Assembly (NCBI RefSeq): GCF_001665235.1
Contig: NZ_LZSC01000005.1
Coordinates: 186,001-250,000, forward strand
Reading direction: 5' to 3'
Origin: Mycobacterium sp. 1100029.7
GTDB lineage: Bacteria > Actinomycetota > Actinomycetes > Mycobacteriales > Mycobacteriaceae
DNA length: 64,000 nucleotides
Shown here piece after piece: positions 8,500-16,406 of the stretch (its first letter is position 1; each line of letters begins with the position of its first letter). The notes beneath the pieces are model-generated. The model searched no databases, had not been told where the DNA came from, and saw only the letters and a program-made list of their open reading frames with translations. The position numbers and the translations under genes are program-made.

Positions 8500-9702
8500 T
8501 CAGCGGAGAACGGCCGGCATCGTGTCCCATCCCCGCACGGTGGACGTCGGGGAAAGCTTGCATTCGGAAAGGTCGACATCCCACTCGGGGAAGCGCTTCA
8601 AAATCTCCTCGAGCGCGATGCGCCCCTCCAGCCGCGCCAGCGCCGAGCCCAGGCAGTAATGCGTGCCGACGCTGAACGTCAGATGCTGACGCGATTCCCG
8701 GCGGACGTCGAAAACGTCTCCGTCGGGCGGGAATTGGCGATGATCGCGGTTGGCCGCCCCGATCAGCATCATGAGGACGCTGCCTTCGGGAACCGTCTGG
8801 CCGTAGTATTCGACGTCACGCGTGACATAGCGGGCCACGTGCGGGGCGGGCGGCTCGTAGCGCAGCAACTCCTCGATGGCCGCCGGAATCAACGACGGAT
8901 CGGCGACCAGTGCGCGTCGCTGCTCGGGATGCTCGGCCAGTACCTTGCCGGTCCAGCCGATCAGTCGGGTAGTGGTCTCGTTGCCGGCACCCGACACCAC
9001 GCTGATGTACGTGAGCAACTCGTCGCGGCGCAGTCGGCGCACGGTGCCGGTCTCGTCGGTGAACTCGACGTTGAGCAGTTCGGTCATGATGTCGTCGGAG
9101 GGATGCTCGACGCGCCAATCGATGAACTGGCCGAAGAAGTCGCCCTGCATCATGTGCTCGGCCGAGGTATCCATTGGTTTGCCGGCCTCGGTGCGCAGGT
9201 TCGCATTGGCGCGATCGCGTGCGGCCTCCTGGAACTCCTCGGGAACCCCGAGCAGCATCCCGATCACCCGCATGGGCATCTGCGCGCCCAGGTCGGCGAC
9301 GAAGTCGAACCGGTCGGCGCCGATCAGCGGATCCAAACTGCGCGCACAGAATTCACGGATCTTCGATTCCAGCTCGTTGATCTTGCGCGGTGTGAACATC
9401 CGCGACAGCAGCTTGCGATGGATGTCGTGGACCGGCGGGTCCTCGAACAACAGCACGCCCGAAGGGATTTCGATGTCGGCCTTGATCAGCTCCAGGATGG
9501 CGCCCTTCGCCGAGCTGAAGGTCTGGAAGTCGACCAGCGCGTCGTCGACGTCAGCGAAGCGGCTGATCGCGTAGAAGTCGTGCTCGGAGTTGTAGTACAG
9601 CGGTGACTCATCGCGAAGCCGGCGAAACATCGGGTAGGGGTCGGCGTTCAGCTCGATGTTGTAGGGGTCGTAGTACACATCGTTGGCCGCGCTGACTGTC
9701 AC
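8500..9702 (-). CDS. cytochrome P450 (400 aa)
   Basis: Soluble bacterial P450. The I-helix oxygen-activation motif GAGNETT lies near residue 240, the K-helix ExxR is in EELLRYEPP near residue 285, and the haem loop FSVGTHYCLG has the ligand Cys at residue 350. GTG start at 9702. It resembles the P450 at 26552-27763 in its N-terminal block (ESPLYYNSEHDFYAISRF). No ferredoxin gene is adjacent, so it probably borrows one from elsewhere. The shared 15-base operator (9844-9858) is about 140 bases upstream and the TetR gene lies beyond it on the same strand. Confidence 0.93.
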   Translation of the reverse strand: MTVSAANDVYYDPYNIELNADPYPMFRRLRDESPLYYNSEHDFYAISRFADVDDALVDFQTFSSAKGAILELIKADIEIPSGVLLFEDPPVHDIHRKLLSRMFTPRKINELESKIREFCARSLDPLIGADRFDFVADLGAQMPMRVIGMLLGVPEEFQEAARDRANANLRTEAGKPMDTSAEHMMQGDFFGQFIDWRVEHPSDDIMTELLNVEFTDETGTVRRLRRDELLTYISVVSGAGNETTTRLIGWTGKVLAEHPEQRRALVADPSLIPAAIEELLRYEPPAPHVARYVTRDVEYYGQTVPEGSVLMMLIGAANRDHRQFPPDGDVFDVRRESRQHLTFSVGTHYCLGSALARLEGRIALEEILKRFPEWDVDLSECKLSPTSTVRGWDTMPAVLR

Positions 9703-9843
9703 GGTTGATCAATCGCCTCTCGCCGGAACCGCATGCGCCCCGTTTGCGGGGCCGCGGGGAGGGTGCCGCCACTGAACTCTGTCATCACCCACCAACGGTG
9801 TCAACGACGAATCCGTTTTGGCTATTTGCAATTCTAGATATTA

Positions 9844-9858
9844 GAGAATGCGATTCTC
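9844..9858. promoter_or_regulatory. exact GAGAAT-N3-ATTCTC operator
   Basis: Perfect palindrome with spacer GCG, in the 243-base gap between the TetR stop and the P450 start on the minus strand. A second, overlapping imperfect repeat (ATTCT...AGAAT, 9831-9849) adjoins it. The same sequence recurs at 10719, 18240 and 46092. Confidence 0.75.
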
Positions 9859-9945
9859 ATCAGGCAAATCGCGTGCGCTATTTGCTCAGGTGGCGAGCGG
9901 TGCCGATGGGTCGCGAAGGGTACGTGGGGTCGACGACGCCGTGGG

Positions 9946-10683
9946 CTAACCGACGAATCCGGATGAGCAGAAGTCCCACACCTCGTCGGCGGTGATCGGG
10001 TGGATCGTCGCATCGTCCGAGCCCCCGCTGGACTGTGCGATGAACATCACCGTCTGCATGGTCATCGCGGCGATCCGCTTCGGGTTGAGTCCTTTGCGCA
10101 ATTTACCTGCGTCGTAGGCCGCTTCCATCAACTCGGTCAGCAACGCGACCAACGGGGCGTGGGCAATCTTGACCTCGGCCGGATGGGTTACCAGCAACCG
10201 TGGTGCGAAGTCGGTGAAGAGCGGGCGCTTGGCGGCCGGGTCCGGTCGCGACGCCTCGTACAACAACTCGATGGCGACCTGCAGCCGCTCGAGGGGATCG
10301 GAATGACTCTCGGTGGCCGCGCGGATCTGGTCCGCCGAACGGCTCAGCGCGTCTTCGAACAGCGCAAGCAATAGTTCGTGCTTGCCGTCGAACTGCAGGT
10401 AGAAGCTTCGTAGCGACTGGCGGGAGCGGTCCACGACCTCCTGGACGGTAAAGTCCGTGCTGCCCTTTTCGATGATGATGGCTTGTGCTGCATCCAGGAA
10501 GCGCTGAACACGCTGTGCCGCACGCAGTTTGGCTGTCTTGATGGATCGCTCGACGGCGCGCTGTTTCCAGGCCGGCTCTTCGCTTGGGTTGGTCACGGAA
10601 GGCTCGGGGGATTGCCGCGAGGGGAGAACATGATTGGACTCTACCGGAGAACGCCGTGACATCGGTGCGCTCGACCCCCTCAC
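9946..10683 (-). CDS. TetR-family transcriptional regulator (candidate regulon repressor)
   Basis: N-terminal helix-turn-helix of TetR type (FTVQEVVDRSRQSLRSFYLQ, about residues 76-95) followed by an all-helical ligand domain. The 245-residue frame has a long polar N-terminal tail; ATG at 10662 (MSRRSPVES) is an equally good start and would remove seven residues. Exact copies of the GAGAAT-N3-ATTCTC palindrome lie on both sides, one at its own promoter side (10719-10733, shared with the divergent acyl-CoA dehydrogenase) and one before the P450 downstream (9844-9858). This is the classic layout of an autoregulated local repressor, and it makes this protein the best candidate to bind the nine sites in the window. 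Ligand is probably a pathway acyl-CoA (inference). Confidence 0.88.
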   Translation of the reverse strand: MRGSSAPMSRRSPVESNHVLPSRQSPEPSVTNPSEEPAWKQRAVERSIKTAKLRAAQRVQRFLDAAQAIIIEKGSTDFTVQEVVDRSRQSLRSFYLQFDGKHELLLALFEDALSRSADQIRAATESHSDPLERLQVAIELLYEASRPDPAAKRPLFTDFAPRLLVTHPAEVKIAHAPLVALLTELMEAAYDAGKLRKGLNPKRIAAMTMQTVMFIAQSSGGSDDATIHPITADEVWDFCSSGFVG

Positions 10684-10718
10684 GGAACATGTGTCGGAGA
10701 TTGTAACTTTCTTACCAC

Positions 10719-10733
10719 GAGAATACTATTCTC
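10719..10733. promoter_or_regulatory. exact GAGAAT-N3-ATTCTC operator in divergent promoter
   Basis: Perfect palindrome with spacer ACT, between the TetR gene (start 10683, minus) and the acyl-CoA dehydrogenase (start 10840, plus). Its position allows control of both. Confidence 0.78.
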
Positions 10734-10839
10734 CTGAACGCGTGTATAGAAGCGGAATTGCAAGAGTGAACCGCGCCGTCGGCGAAAACCTGGATCTACC
10801 GATTGCCGACGAGCGCGAGCGAATTTTCAGGGGAGTGCA

Positions 10840-12027
10840 GTGCAGCTGACCTTTGACGCCGACGTCGAAGACTTTCGTGCGGAATTCGCGGCGTTTCTGG
10901 ACGCGAACCTTCCCGACGCCGCGGTGACGGGCCAGCGGCCGCAGTCGAGTTCGGACATCCCACCGTGGGCGCGCGAATGGCAGCGGCTGCTGTTCGACAG
11001 CGGCTGGCTGCTGCCCAGCAACCCGCCCGAGTTCGGCGGGCGCAACGCCACGTTGCTACAGCAATACGTGTACCTCGAAGAATTGTCGCATCGGCGCATC
11101 TATCAGAGTTTCAACCCGCAGGGCGTCGGGATCATCGCGGCGTCCCTGCTGTCTTTTGGTACACCGGAACAGAAACAGCGATGGGCGGTGCCGATTCTGC
11201 GGGCGGAGATGACCGCGTCGCTCGGTATGAGCGAGCCGGGCGCCGGTTCGGATCTCGCATCGTTGAAGACCCGTGCCGTTCTCTCGTCTGATTCAGATGG
11301 TGACCACTTCGTCGTCAACGGGCAGAAGGTGTGGACGTCGGGCGCCCATCACGCCGATGTGTTGTTGACCTTCGTGCGTACCGACCCGGATGCGCCAAAA
11401 CACAAGGGCATCAGCGCTTTACTGATTCCTACCGACACTCCCGGCGTGGTCCGGCGGCCATTCGCCTCGGTGGGCGACATCGAGGACGTCGACTTCAACG
11501 AAGTGTTTTTCACCGACGCGCGGGTGCCGGCGGAGAACCTGGTGGGAGAGCTCAACGCGGGTTGGCGCGTCGCTACCGGATCACTCGGCCACGAACGCGC
11601 CATGCTGTGGCTCGATTACGCCGACATGCTGCACGCGCTGACCGTCGAGTCCCGTCCGGCCGGGGCTGTACAGCGCGACCACTACGCCACTCTGGTGATG
11701 GACTACTACGCGATGCGGCTGCTCGGATCGGCGACGCTGGCCAAAGCCGCGCGCGGCGAGGAGGACGTGCCGGCGCAGTCGGTGCTCAAGCTGCTCGGGT
11801 CCGAAGCCATGCAACGCGCCTGCGAGGACGCGCTCAACGCCAAGGCTGGTGACGGCCTGAGGTTGCGCGGGGTCACCGCGCCGTTCGCCCCACTGAACCT
11901 GGACAGCCACTACGGCAGCTGGTTCGACCGGTACACCCGCACCTTCGCCGCGACCATCGCCGGCGGCACGTCAGAAGTTCAGCGCAACATCATCGCCGAG
12001 CGGGTTCTCGGGCTGCCCCGCGGCTGA
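10840..12027 (+). CDS. acyl-CoA dehydrogenase (395 aa), MQLTFD paralogue 1
   Basis: FAD-dependent acyl-CoA dehydrogenase (FadE type) introducing an alpha-beta double bond. Visible motifs are LGMSEPGAGSDLASL (residues 128-142), the beta-domain VNGQKVWTSGAHHAD, and the C-terminal AGGTSEVQRNIIAERVLG. The usual C-terminal catalytic Glu (YEGT) is replaced by Gly. Glu252 in GSLGHERAM is a likely alternative base at the helix-G position used by isovaleryl-CoA dehydrogenase and some steroid enzymes. GTG start follows AGGGGAG. It is closely similar to the genes at 35376 and 47120. The TetR operator at 10719 lies 106 bases upstream. Confidence 0.92.
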   Translation: MQLTFDADVEDFRAEFAAFLDANLPDAAVTGQRPQSSSDIPPWAREWQRLLFDSGWLLPSNPPEFGGRNATLLQQYVYLEELSHRRIYQSFNPQGVGIIAASLLSFGTPEQKQRWAVPILRAEMTASLGMSEPGAGSDLASLKTRAVLSSDSDGDHFVVNGQKVWTSGAHHADVLLTFVRTDPDAPKHKGISALLIPTDTPGVVRRPFASVGDIEDVDFNEVFFTDARVPAENLVGELNAGWRVATGSLGHERAMLWLDYADMLHALTVESRPAGAVQRDHYATLVMDYYAMRLLGSATLAKAARGEEDVPAQSVLKLLGSEAMQRACEDALNAKAGDGLRLRGVTAPFAPLNLDSHYGSWFDRYTRTFAATIAGGTSEVQRNIIAERVLGLPRG

Positions 12028-12029
12028 GC

Positions 12030-12344
12030 TCAGCAATTATTGGTGGCGGGATTGTCCAGGCACCGCTGCAAACGGCCGGGATCCTGCGAGTCCAGCCAGG
12101 AGTAGTAGCCGATGGCGATCAGGCCCGCCACGATCGCCATCGCCCCCAACACCATGCCGGCCGTCGCGGCGCGCAGGTTCGTCGCTTCGCCACGGCTGAC
12201 TCGGCGCCGGGCGACATCGCCGGTCAGCAACGCCGCGATGCCCAGCGGCACGCCGATCAACAGCCAGCAGGTGGCCAGCGCCAACCCGCCCAGGATCACC
12301 GAAACGACACCCGCCTGATTGCGGGGCTCCACGGGATAGCGCAT
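12030..12344 (-). CDS. DUF4190-type small membrane protein (104 aa)
   Basis: Two transmembrane segments (about residues 13-38 and 60-83) separated by a short Arg-rich loop (GDVARRRVSRGE) match the DUF4190 pattern common in actinobacterial membrane proteins; function unknown. ATG at 12344 is chosen over TTG at 12353 because neither has a clear Shine-Dalgarno. It ends 3 bases from the convergent ACAD and lies 56 bases beyond the end of the ring-oxygenase operon, so it may be read through from that operon. Confidence 0.75.
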   Translation of the reverse strand: MRYPVEPRNQAGVVSVILGGLALATCWLLIGVPLGIAALLTGDVARRRVSRGEATNLRAATAGMVLGAMAIVAGLIAIGYYSWLDSQDPGRLQRCLDNPATNNC

Positions 12345-12399
12345 GTGCGCCAATTCTAGAGATCGCCGGCCGGCGCGCGACCCCGAGGTTCCCAGGTCC

Positions 12400-13218
12400 T
12401 CAGAGCTGTACCAGCCGCGGTGCAGATCCCTTGGCCCGCAATGCTGCTCCGGCTTGTCCGGTCAGTTCCCGGGTACTGCCGAGCAGACTGTCCAGGATCA
12501 GCGTCCGCTTGATGTGGCGGTGCAGCGCGTGTTCGGCGGTGAAGCCGATGCCGCCGAGCACCTGCTGGCAGTGCCGCGCCGCGGTCTGCGCCGCCAGACC
12601 GGCGGCTGCCTTGGCCAGCAAGCTGGCCAGCCCCGGGTCGTCGGGTCCCGCCGCCGCGGCCTGCAGCGTCGCTTCGGCGCCTTCAATCGCGACCAATGTT
12701 TCGGCCAGTCGGTGCCGGATCGCCTGAAAGGAACTGATGTGCCGGCCGAACTGCACCCGGTCCAGGGCGTGCTGGCGCGCCAACGTCAGCATGGCGTGGC
12801 TGGCGCCCACCAGCCACCAGCCCAGCGCCTGGCGTCCGACGGCAAGGCCGGCTTGCGCAGCCGAATCCCCCTCGGCGACAGGATGTATCGGCAACTCGTT
12901 GTCGATCGTCGAACTCGGTCCGTCGTCACGTTTCCACACCACCCAGGAGTCCCCGGCGAACGGAAGTGCGGTGGTGCCCCCGGCGGCCTTTCCGGCTGCG
13001 CGCAGTACCACGTCGTTGAGCACCGGCGCGTGTGCACCGGTCTCACCGAGCAGCCGAAACACCAACGGGATGGCGAAATCCGGAATCTCGTCCAACATGT
13101 CGTGCCAGCCGAGGTCGACCAACGCGGCATCGAGCTTGGCCCCGGACGCGGTGTTCATCGCCGTACGCACCGACTCGGCCAGCAGCCGCAGTTCCTCCGA
13201 ATCTGACGTCAGGTCCAC
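12400..13218 (-). CDS. acyl-CoA dehydrogenase-like subunit (272 aa), probable non-catalytic partner
   Basis: Short acyl-CoA dehydrogenase homologue. It keeps the Arg/Phe FAD-contact motif (LDRVQFGRHISSFQAIRHRL) and the HCQQVLGGIGFTAEHALHRH segment. It has neither the GHER-type Glu nor a YEGT Glu. Such short proteins pair with full-length dehydrogenases in alpha2beta2 enzymes, as known for FadE pairs of steroid side-chain degradation; the partner here is the gene directly upstream (13221-14336). GTG at 13218 sits five bases after AAGGAG; GTG at 13224, in a GTGA overlap with the upstream stop, is the alternative. Last gene of the operon starting at 18217. Confidence 0.82.
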   Translation of the reverse strand: MDLTSDSEELRLLAESVRTAMNTASGAKLDAALVDLGWHDMLDEIPDFAIPLVFRLLGETGAHAPVLNDVVLRAAGKAAGGTTALPFAGDSWVVWKRDDGPSSTIDNELPIHPVAEGDSAAQAGLAVGRQALGWWLVGASHAMLTLARQHALDRVQFGRHISSFQAIRHRLAETLVAIEGAEATLQAAAAGPDDPGLASLLAKAAAGLAAQTAARHCQQVLGGIGFTAEHALHRHIKRTLILDSLLGSTRELTGQAGAALRAKGSAPRLVQL

Positions 13219-13220
13219 GG

Positions 13221-14336
13221 TCACTCCTTCCCGAGGTCGAGAAGCCGACGGGCGATGATGTTGCGCTGGATCTCGGCGGTGCCGCCGTAAATAGTCGACG
13301 CGCGCGAGTACAGGTATTCCGAACGCCACGGCGTGTCGTCGAGTTCGAGGACGCCGGGCAGCAGGTCGCGGACGGTGTCGTAGAGCCGCTGCTCAGCGGC
13401 GGCCAGCAGCACCTTGTCGATGGAGGTGTCGGGACCCAACCGTGCTCCGTCGCCCAACCGCTGCTGAGTGGCGCGCGATCGGCAACGCAGCGTGTGTAGA
13501 GCCAGATATGCTGCGCCCAACTCGAATTCGTCGTGACTGCCGTCCTGGCTACCGCCGGACACCTCCGCGATGAGCGCATCGAAGCGCGAATAGAGGTAGG
13601 CGATGCGCTGCCAGAAGCAGGTGGAGCGCTCGAACGGGAGCAGGTCCATCGCGAGCCGCCAACCGTCGCCGGGCTGCCCGAGCATCCGGCTGTTCGGAAT
13701 TACCACGTCGTCGTAGTACACCTCGCAGAATTCGTCGACACCGTGCATGGTGCGCAGCGGCCGGATCGTGATCCCCGGCGTATCCAGGTCGACGAAGAAC
13801 GCGGTGATGCCCTCCTGGCGTGAGTGGCCGGGCTCGGTGCGGGTGAGCAGGATGCATCGGGTGGAGAACTGCGCGAAGCTGGTCCACACCTTCTGCCCGT
13901 TGACGATCCAGTTGTCGCCGTCCTGGACCGCGCGGGTGGTCAGCGACGCCAGGTCGCTGCCGGAGCCCGGTTCGGAAAAGCCTTGGCACCATTGCTCTTC
14001 GCCGCGCAGCAGCCGCGGCACCATTTCCGCGGCGAGTTCCGGCGGGGCGTAGTCGATCATCGTGGGCGTCAGCACCTCGAGCATCGAGTATGGGCCGGGC
14101 TCGGCCAGGCGGCGGCCGACCACCTCTTCGCCGACGATCGCGCGCAACACCGCGGGGCCGCCCAAACCGCCGACCTCTTCCGCCCACCCGTAGCGCATCC
14201 AGTCCGCGTCGTAGAGCGCGCGGCTGACCCGGCGGAACTGCAGCATATGACCCTGCAACGAGTGGTCGGAACCCGGCGTTAAGTCGTTCTCGTCCAGCCA
14301 CTTACACAGGCCGGCACGGAACTGGTCAACATTCAC
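13221..14336 (-). CDS. acyl-CoA dehydrogenase (371 aa), probable catalytic subunit
   Basis: Full-length FadE-type enzyme: QGFSEPGSGSDLASLTTRAV near residue 135, VNGQKVWTSFAQF near residue 160, and C-terminal IYGGTAEIQRNIIARRLLD. The C-terminal YEGT Glu is Gly, but LPFERSTCFW near residue 240 supplies a Glu at the helix-G position. GTG start overlaps the upstream SnoaL-like gene's TGA (GTGA). Together with the short gene at 12400 it probably forms a heterotetrameric dehydrogenase acting on a bulky acyl-CoA. Confidence 0.9.
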   Translation of the reverse strand: MNVDQFRAGLCKWLDENDLTPGSDHSLQGHMLQFRRVSRALYDADWMRYGWAEEVGGLGGPAVLRAIVGEEVVGRRLAEPGPYSMLEVLTPTMIDYAPPELAAEMVPRLLRGEEQWCQGFSEPGSGSDLASLTTRAVQDGDNWIVNGQKVWTSFAQFSTRCILLTRTEPGHSRQEGITAFFVDLDTPGITIRPLRTMHGVDEFCEVYYDDVVIPNSRMLGQPGDGWRLAMDLLPFERSTCFWQRIAYLYSRFDALIAEVSGGSQDGSHDEFELGAAYLALHTLRCRSRATQQRLGDGARLGPDTSIDKVLLAAAEQRLYDTVRDLLPGVLELDDTPWRSEYLYSRASTIYGGTAEIQRNIIARRLLDLGKE

Positions 14337-14782
14337 GGCGTGGGGCGGCCGATGGCGTGCGGGCGCCCGGAATCGTGCACGCCGCTGCGGCGAATGAAGG
14401 TCATGGCACGGGTCTTGAGTCGCCAGCCGTCCGCGGTGCGCACGTAGGTGTCACGGTAGTAGCCGATCCGCATGTCATGCGTCGAGCCGTCGATGAAGCA
14501 CAACGGTTGGGTGCCGCTTGCCGAATCGCCCTCGATATCGCCGACGAGAGCGGTTCCGGTGAGAAACAAGCCCTTTGGCGCCGCGGCCACCAACTCCGGG
14601 AACCTGTCCAGCTTGTAGGTGGACCCGAAGGCGCTGTAGGTCCCGTCGGGGGTGAACACCCCGATCAGGCCGTCGATGTCTTCCTGGGTGATCGTGACGG
14701 CGTAGCGGGCGAGCAGCTGCTGAATCTCGACGAGGTCGTCAGTTCTGGTAGGGCCGCTCTTAGACTGGCTGGGTGTCGACAT
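14333..14782 (-). CDS. SnoaL/NTF2-like protein (149 aa)
   Basis: Small alpha+beta cone-fold protein. The start of the fold is VEIQQLLARYAVTITQEDID, and the end is TYVRTADGWRLKTRAMTFIRR, both typical of the SnoaL-like group that includes isomerases, dehydratases and ring-oxygenase beta subunits. Because a Rieske oxygenase alpha subunit is in the same operon, a beta-subunit or ring-product isomerase role is conceivable, but the two genes are not adjacent. Its ATG lies 23 bases inside the end of the amidohydrolase gene upstream; its own TGA overlaps the next start. Confidence 0.8.
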   Translation of the reverse strand: MSTPSQSKSGPTRTDDLVEIQQLLARYAVTITQEDIDGLIGVFTPDGTYSAFGSTYKLDRFPELVAAAPKGLFLTGTALVGDIEGDSASGTQPLCFIDGSTHDMRIGYYRDTYVRTADGWRLKTRAMTFIRRSGVHDSGRPHAIGRPTP

Positions 14783-16079
14783 AGACCTTGCCGCCTTTCA
14801 TCACAAAGCTGACGCGTTGGGTAACGGTGATGTCTTCCAACGGGTTTCCCGGTACCGCGATGATATCGGCGAGCTGACCCGGCGCGAGCCGGCCCCGGTC
14901 GGTCGCGTTGATCAGGTCGGCCGCGACGGTCGTGGCGGCGCGCAGCACCGCCAGCGGCGGCATTCCCCATTCGACCAGGGTGACCAGCTCGTCGGCGTTC
15001 TTGCCATGCGGGATGGCCGGGGCGTCGGTGCCGACCGCGATCTTGACGCCGGCTTCGTAGGCGGCCTTGATCGATGTCTCGGCCTTCGGGAACATCTCGG
15101 CGGCCTTGTCCTGCAACTCCTTCGGAGCGCGTGACACGTCCATCGCCTGGGCGAGCCTGCGGGTGGTCACCAGGAACCGGTCGTTGTCGACCAGCATCTG
15201 GATGGCCTCGTCGTCCATCAGGAAGCCGTGCTCGATGCAGTCGATACCGCAGGCGACCGCGTGCTTTACCGCCTCCGCCCCGTGCGTGTGCGCCGCGACG
15301 CGCAGCCCGCGACGGTGTGCCTCGTCCACGATCGCGCGCAGTTCCTCGTCCGAATAGTGTTGTGCGCCAGCCTCACCGGTCAATGACATGACCCCGCCGG
15401 ACACGCACACCTTGATCAGTTGGGCGCCGTGCTTGATCTGATAGCGCACCGCCTTACGGATCTCGTCGACCCCGTTCGCGATGCCTTCCTCGACGGTGAG
15501 CTCCAGCGCGCCCGGCATGAACGCGGCGAACATCGTCGGGTCCAGGTGGCCGCCGGTGGGCGTGATCGCGTGGCCGGCGGGGACGATTCGGGGGCCGTCG
15601 ATCCACCCCGCGTCGATGGCTTTGCCCAGCGCCACGTCGAGCAGATAGCCGCCGGTCTTGACGAACAGACCCAGGTTGCGCACCGTGGTGAACCCGGCGC
15701 GCAGGGTGCGTCGGGCGTTGCCGACCGCACGCAATACCCGCGTCGGCGGGTCGTCCTGCACCTGGGACAGCCCCGGCGTCTCGCCGCGCCCACCCATCAG
15801 GAGGTTGACCTCCATGTCCATCAGACCGGGCAGCAGGATCTGATCGCCCAGGTCGACAATCTCGCCCTCGGGTTCGCCCCCGACACCGACGATCCGGTCG
15901 CCCTCGATCTTCAGGATGCCGGGCCGAACGATCTCACCGGCGTCGACGTTGAGCAGTCCCGCGGCCTTGAGCGTCAGCTGCGATGAGCCGCTTGCGCGAA
16001 GAGCGTCTGACTGCGATGAGCCGCTTGCGCGAAGAGCGTCTGACTGCGATGAGCCGCTTGCGCGAAGAGCGTCTGACAC
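14760..16079 (-). CDS. amidohydrolase-family protein lacking the HxH motif, with repeat-encoded N-terminus (439 aa)
   Basis: Metal-dependent hydrolase fold of the imidazolonepropionase/prolidase-like type. Ligands still visible are the Lys strand (LIKVCVSGGVMS), VAAHTHGAEA, IDCIEHGF and VGTDAPAIPHG. The first-strand motif, normally DxHxH, reads GLMDMEVNLL, so both histidines are missing. The first 34 residues are three perfect copies of SDALRASGSSQ, encoded by a 33-base tandem repeat. GTG at 16079, three bases after the upstream stop, is the only start that keeps the frame; an original start may have been lost when the repeat arose. Catalysis is doubtful or altered. Confidence 0.83.
   Translation of the reverse strand: MSDALRASGSSQSDALRASGSSQSDALRASGSSQLTLKAAGLLNVDAGEIVRPGILKIEGDRIVGVGGEPEGEIVDLGDQILLPGLMDMEVNLLMGGRGETPGLSQVQDDPPTRVLRAVGNARRTLRAGFTTVRNLGLFVKTGGYLLDVALGKAIDAGWIDGPRIVPAGHAITPTGGHLDPTMFAAFMPGALELTVEEGIANGVDEIRKAVRYQIKHGAQLIKVCVSGGVMSLTGEAGAQHYSDEELRAIVDEAHRRGLRVAAHTHGAEAVKHAVACGIDCIEHGFLMDDEAIQMLVDNDRFLVTTRRLAQAMDVSRAPKELQDKAAEMFPKAETSIKAAYEAGVKIAVGTDAPAIPHGKNADELVTLVEWGMPPLAVLRAATTVAADLINATDRGRLAPGQLADIIAVPGNPLEDITVTQRVSFVMKGGKVYVDTQPV
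15978..16076. repeat. 33-bp tandem repeat, three perfect copies
   Basis: Units at 15978-16010, 16011-16043 and 16044-16076 are identical. The length is a multiple of three, so the frame is kept and each unit encodes SDALRASGSSQ on the minus strand. The core (GATGAGCCGCTTGCGCGAAG) is one I recall from gene ends in other mycobacterial genomes, but that is memory, not a search result. Confidence 0.97.
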
Positions 16080-16082
16080 CGC

Positions 16083-16406
16083 TCAGATCACCGGTTCCCG
16101 CAGTACTTCGACCCACGCGGCGCCGCTGTCGGGTACTCGCGGTTGCTTCCATGCCTCGATCGGGAAAGACACCATGACCAAAGATTGCATCATGTGCATC
16201 AAGGTCTTCGCGTCCTCGGGTAGATCATCGAGTGGAAACTTGTCGCAGTACGCGATCACGTCGTTGAGGCGGGGGAACGCGGCGTCGTAGAACGCCTGCA
16301 TCTCGGCCATCGTCGAGGCCAGCCTTTTGGCGTAGCGCTCGGGCTCGGTTGCCAGGTCCCAATCCAAATATGGCTCCAGGTCGGCGAATTCAGACGGAAG
16401 CGCCAT
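16083..16406 (-). CDS. small unknown protein of the Rieske operon (107 aa)
   Basis: Acidic helical protein with aromatic and Met-rich stretches (YAKRLASTMAEMQAFYDAAF, DAKTLMHMMQSLVMV). No signal peptide, membrane span or recognised domain. Its ATG lies inside the last 17 bases of the Rieske oxygenase gene and its stop is 3 bases before the amidohydrolase start, so it is a fixed part of the operon. It could be an accessory or stabilising subunit of the oxygenase; that is inference from position only. Confidence 0.75.
   Translation of the reverse strand: MALPSEFADLEPYLDWDLATEPERYAKRLASTMAEMQAFYDAAFPRLNDVIAYCDKFPLDDLPEDAKTLMHMMQSLVMVSFPIEAWKQPRVPDSGAAWVEVLREPVI

Noticed and set aside
15978-16076. 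CRISPR array
   Set aside because: The 33-base units are directly adjacent without spacers and are in coding sequence.
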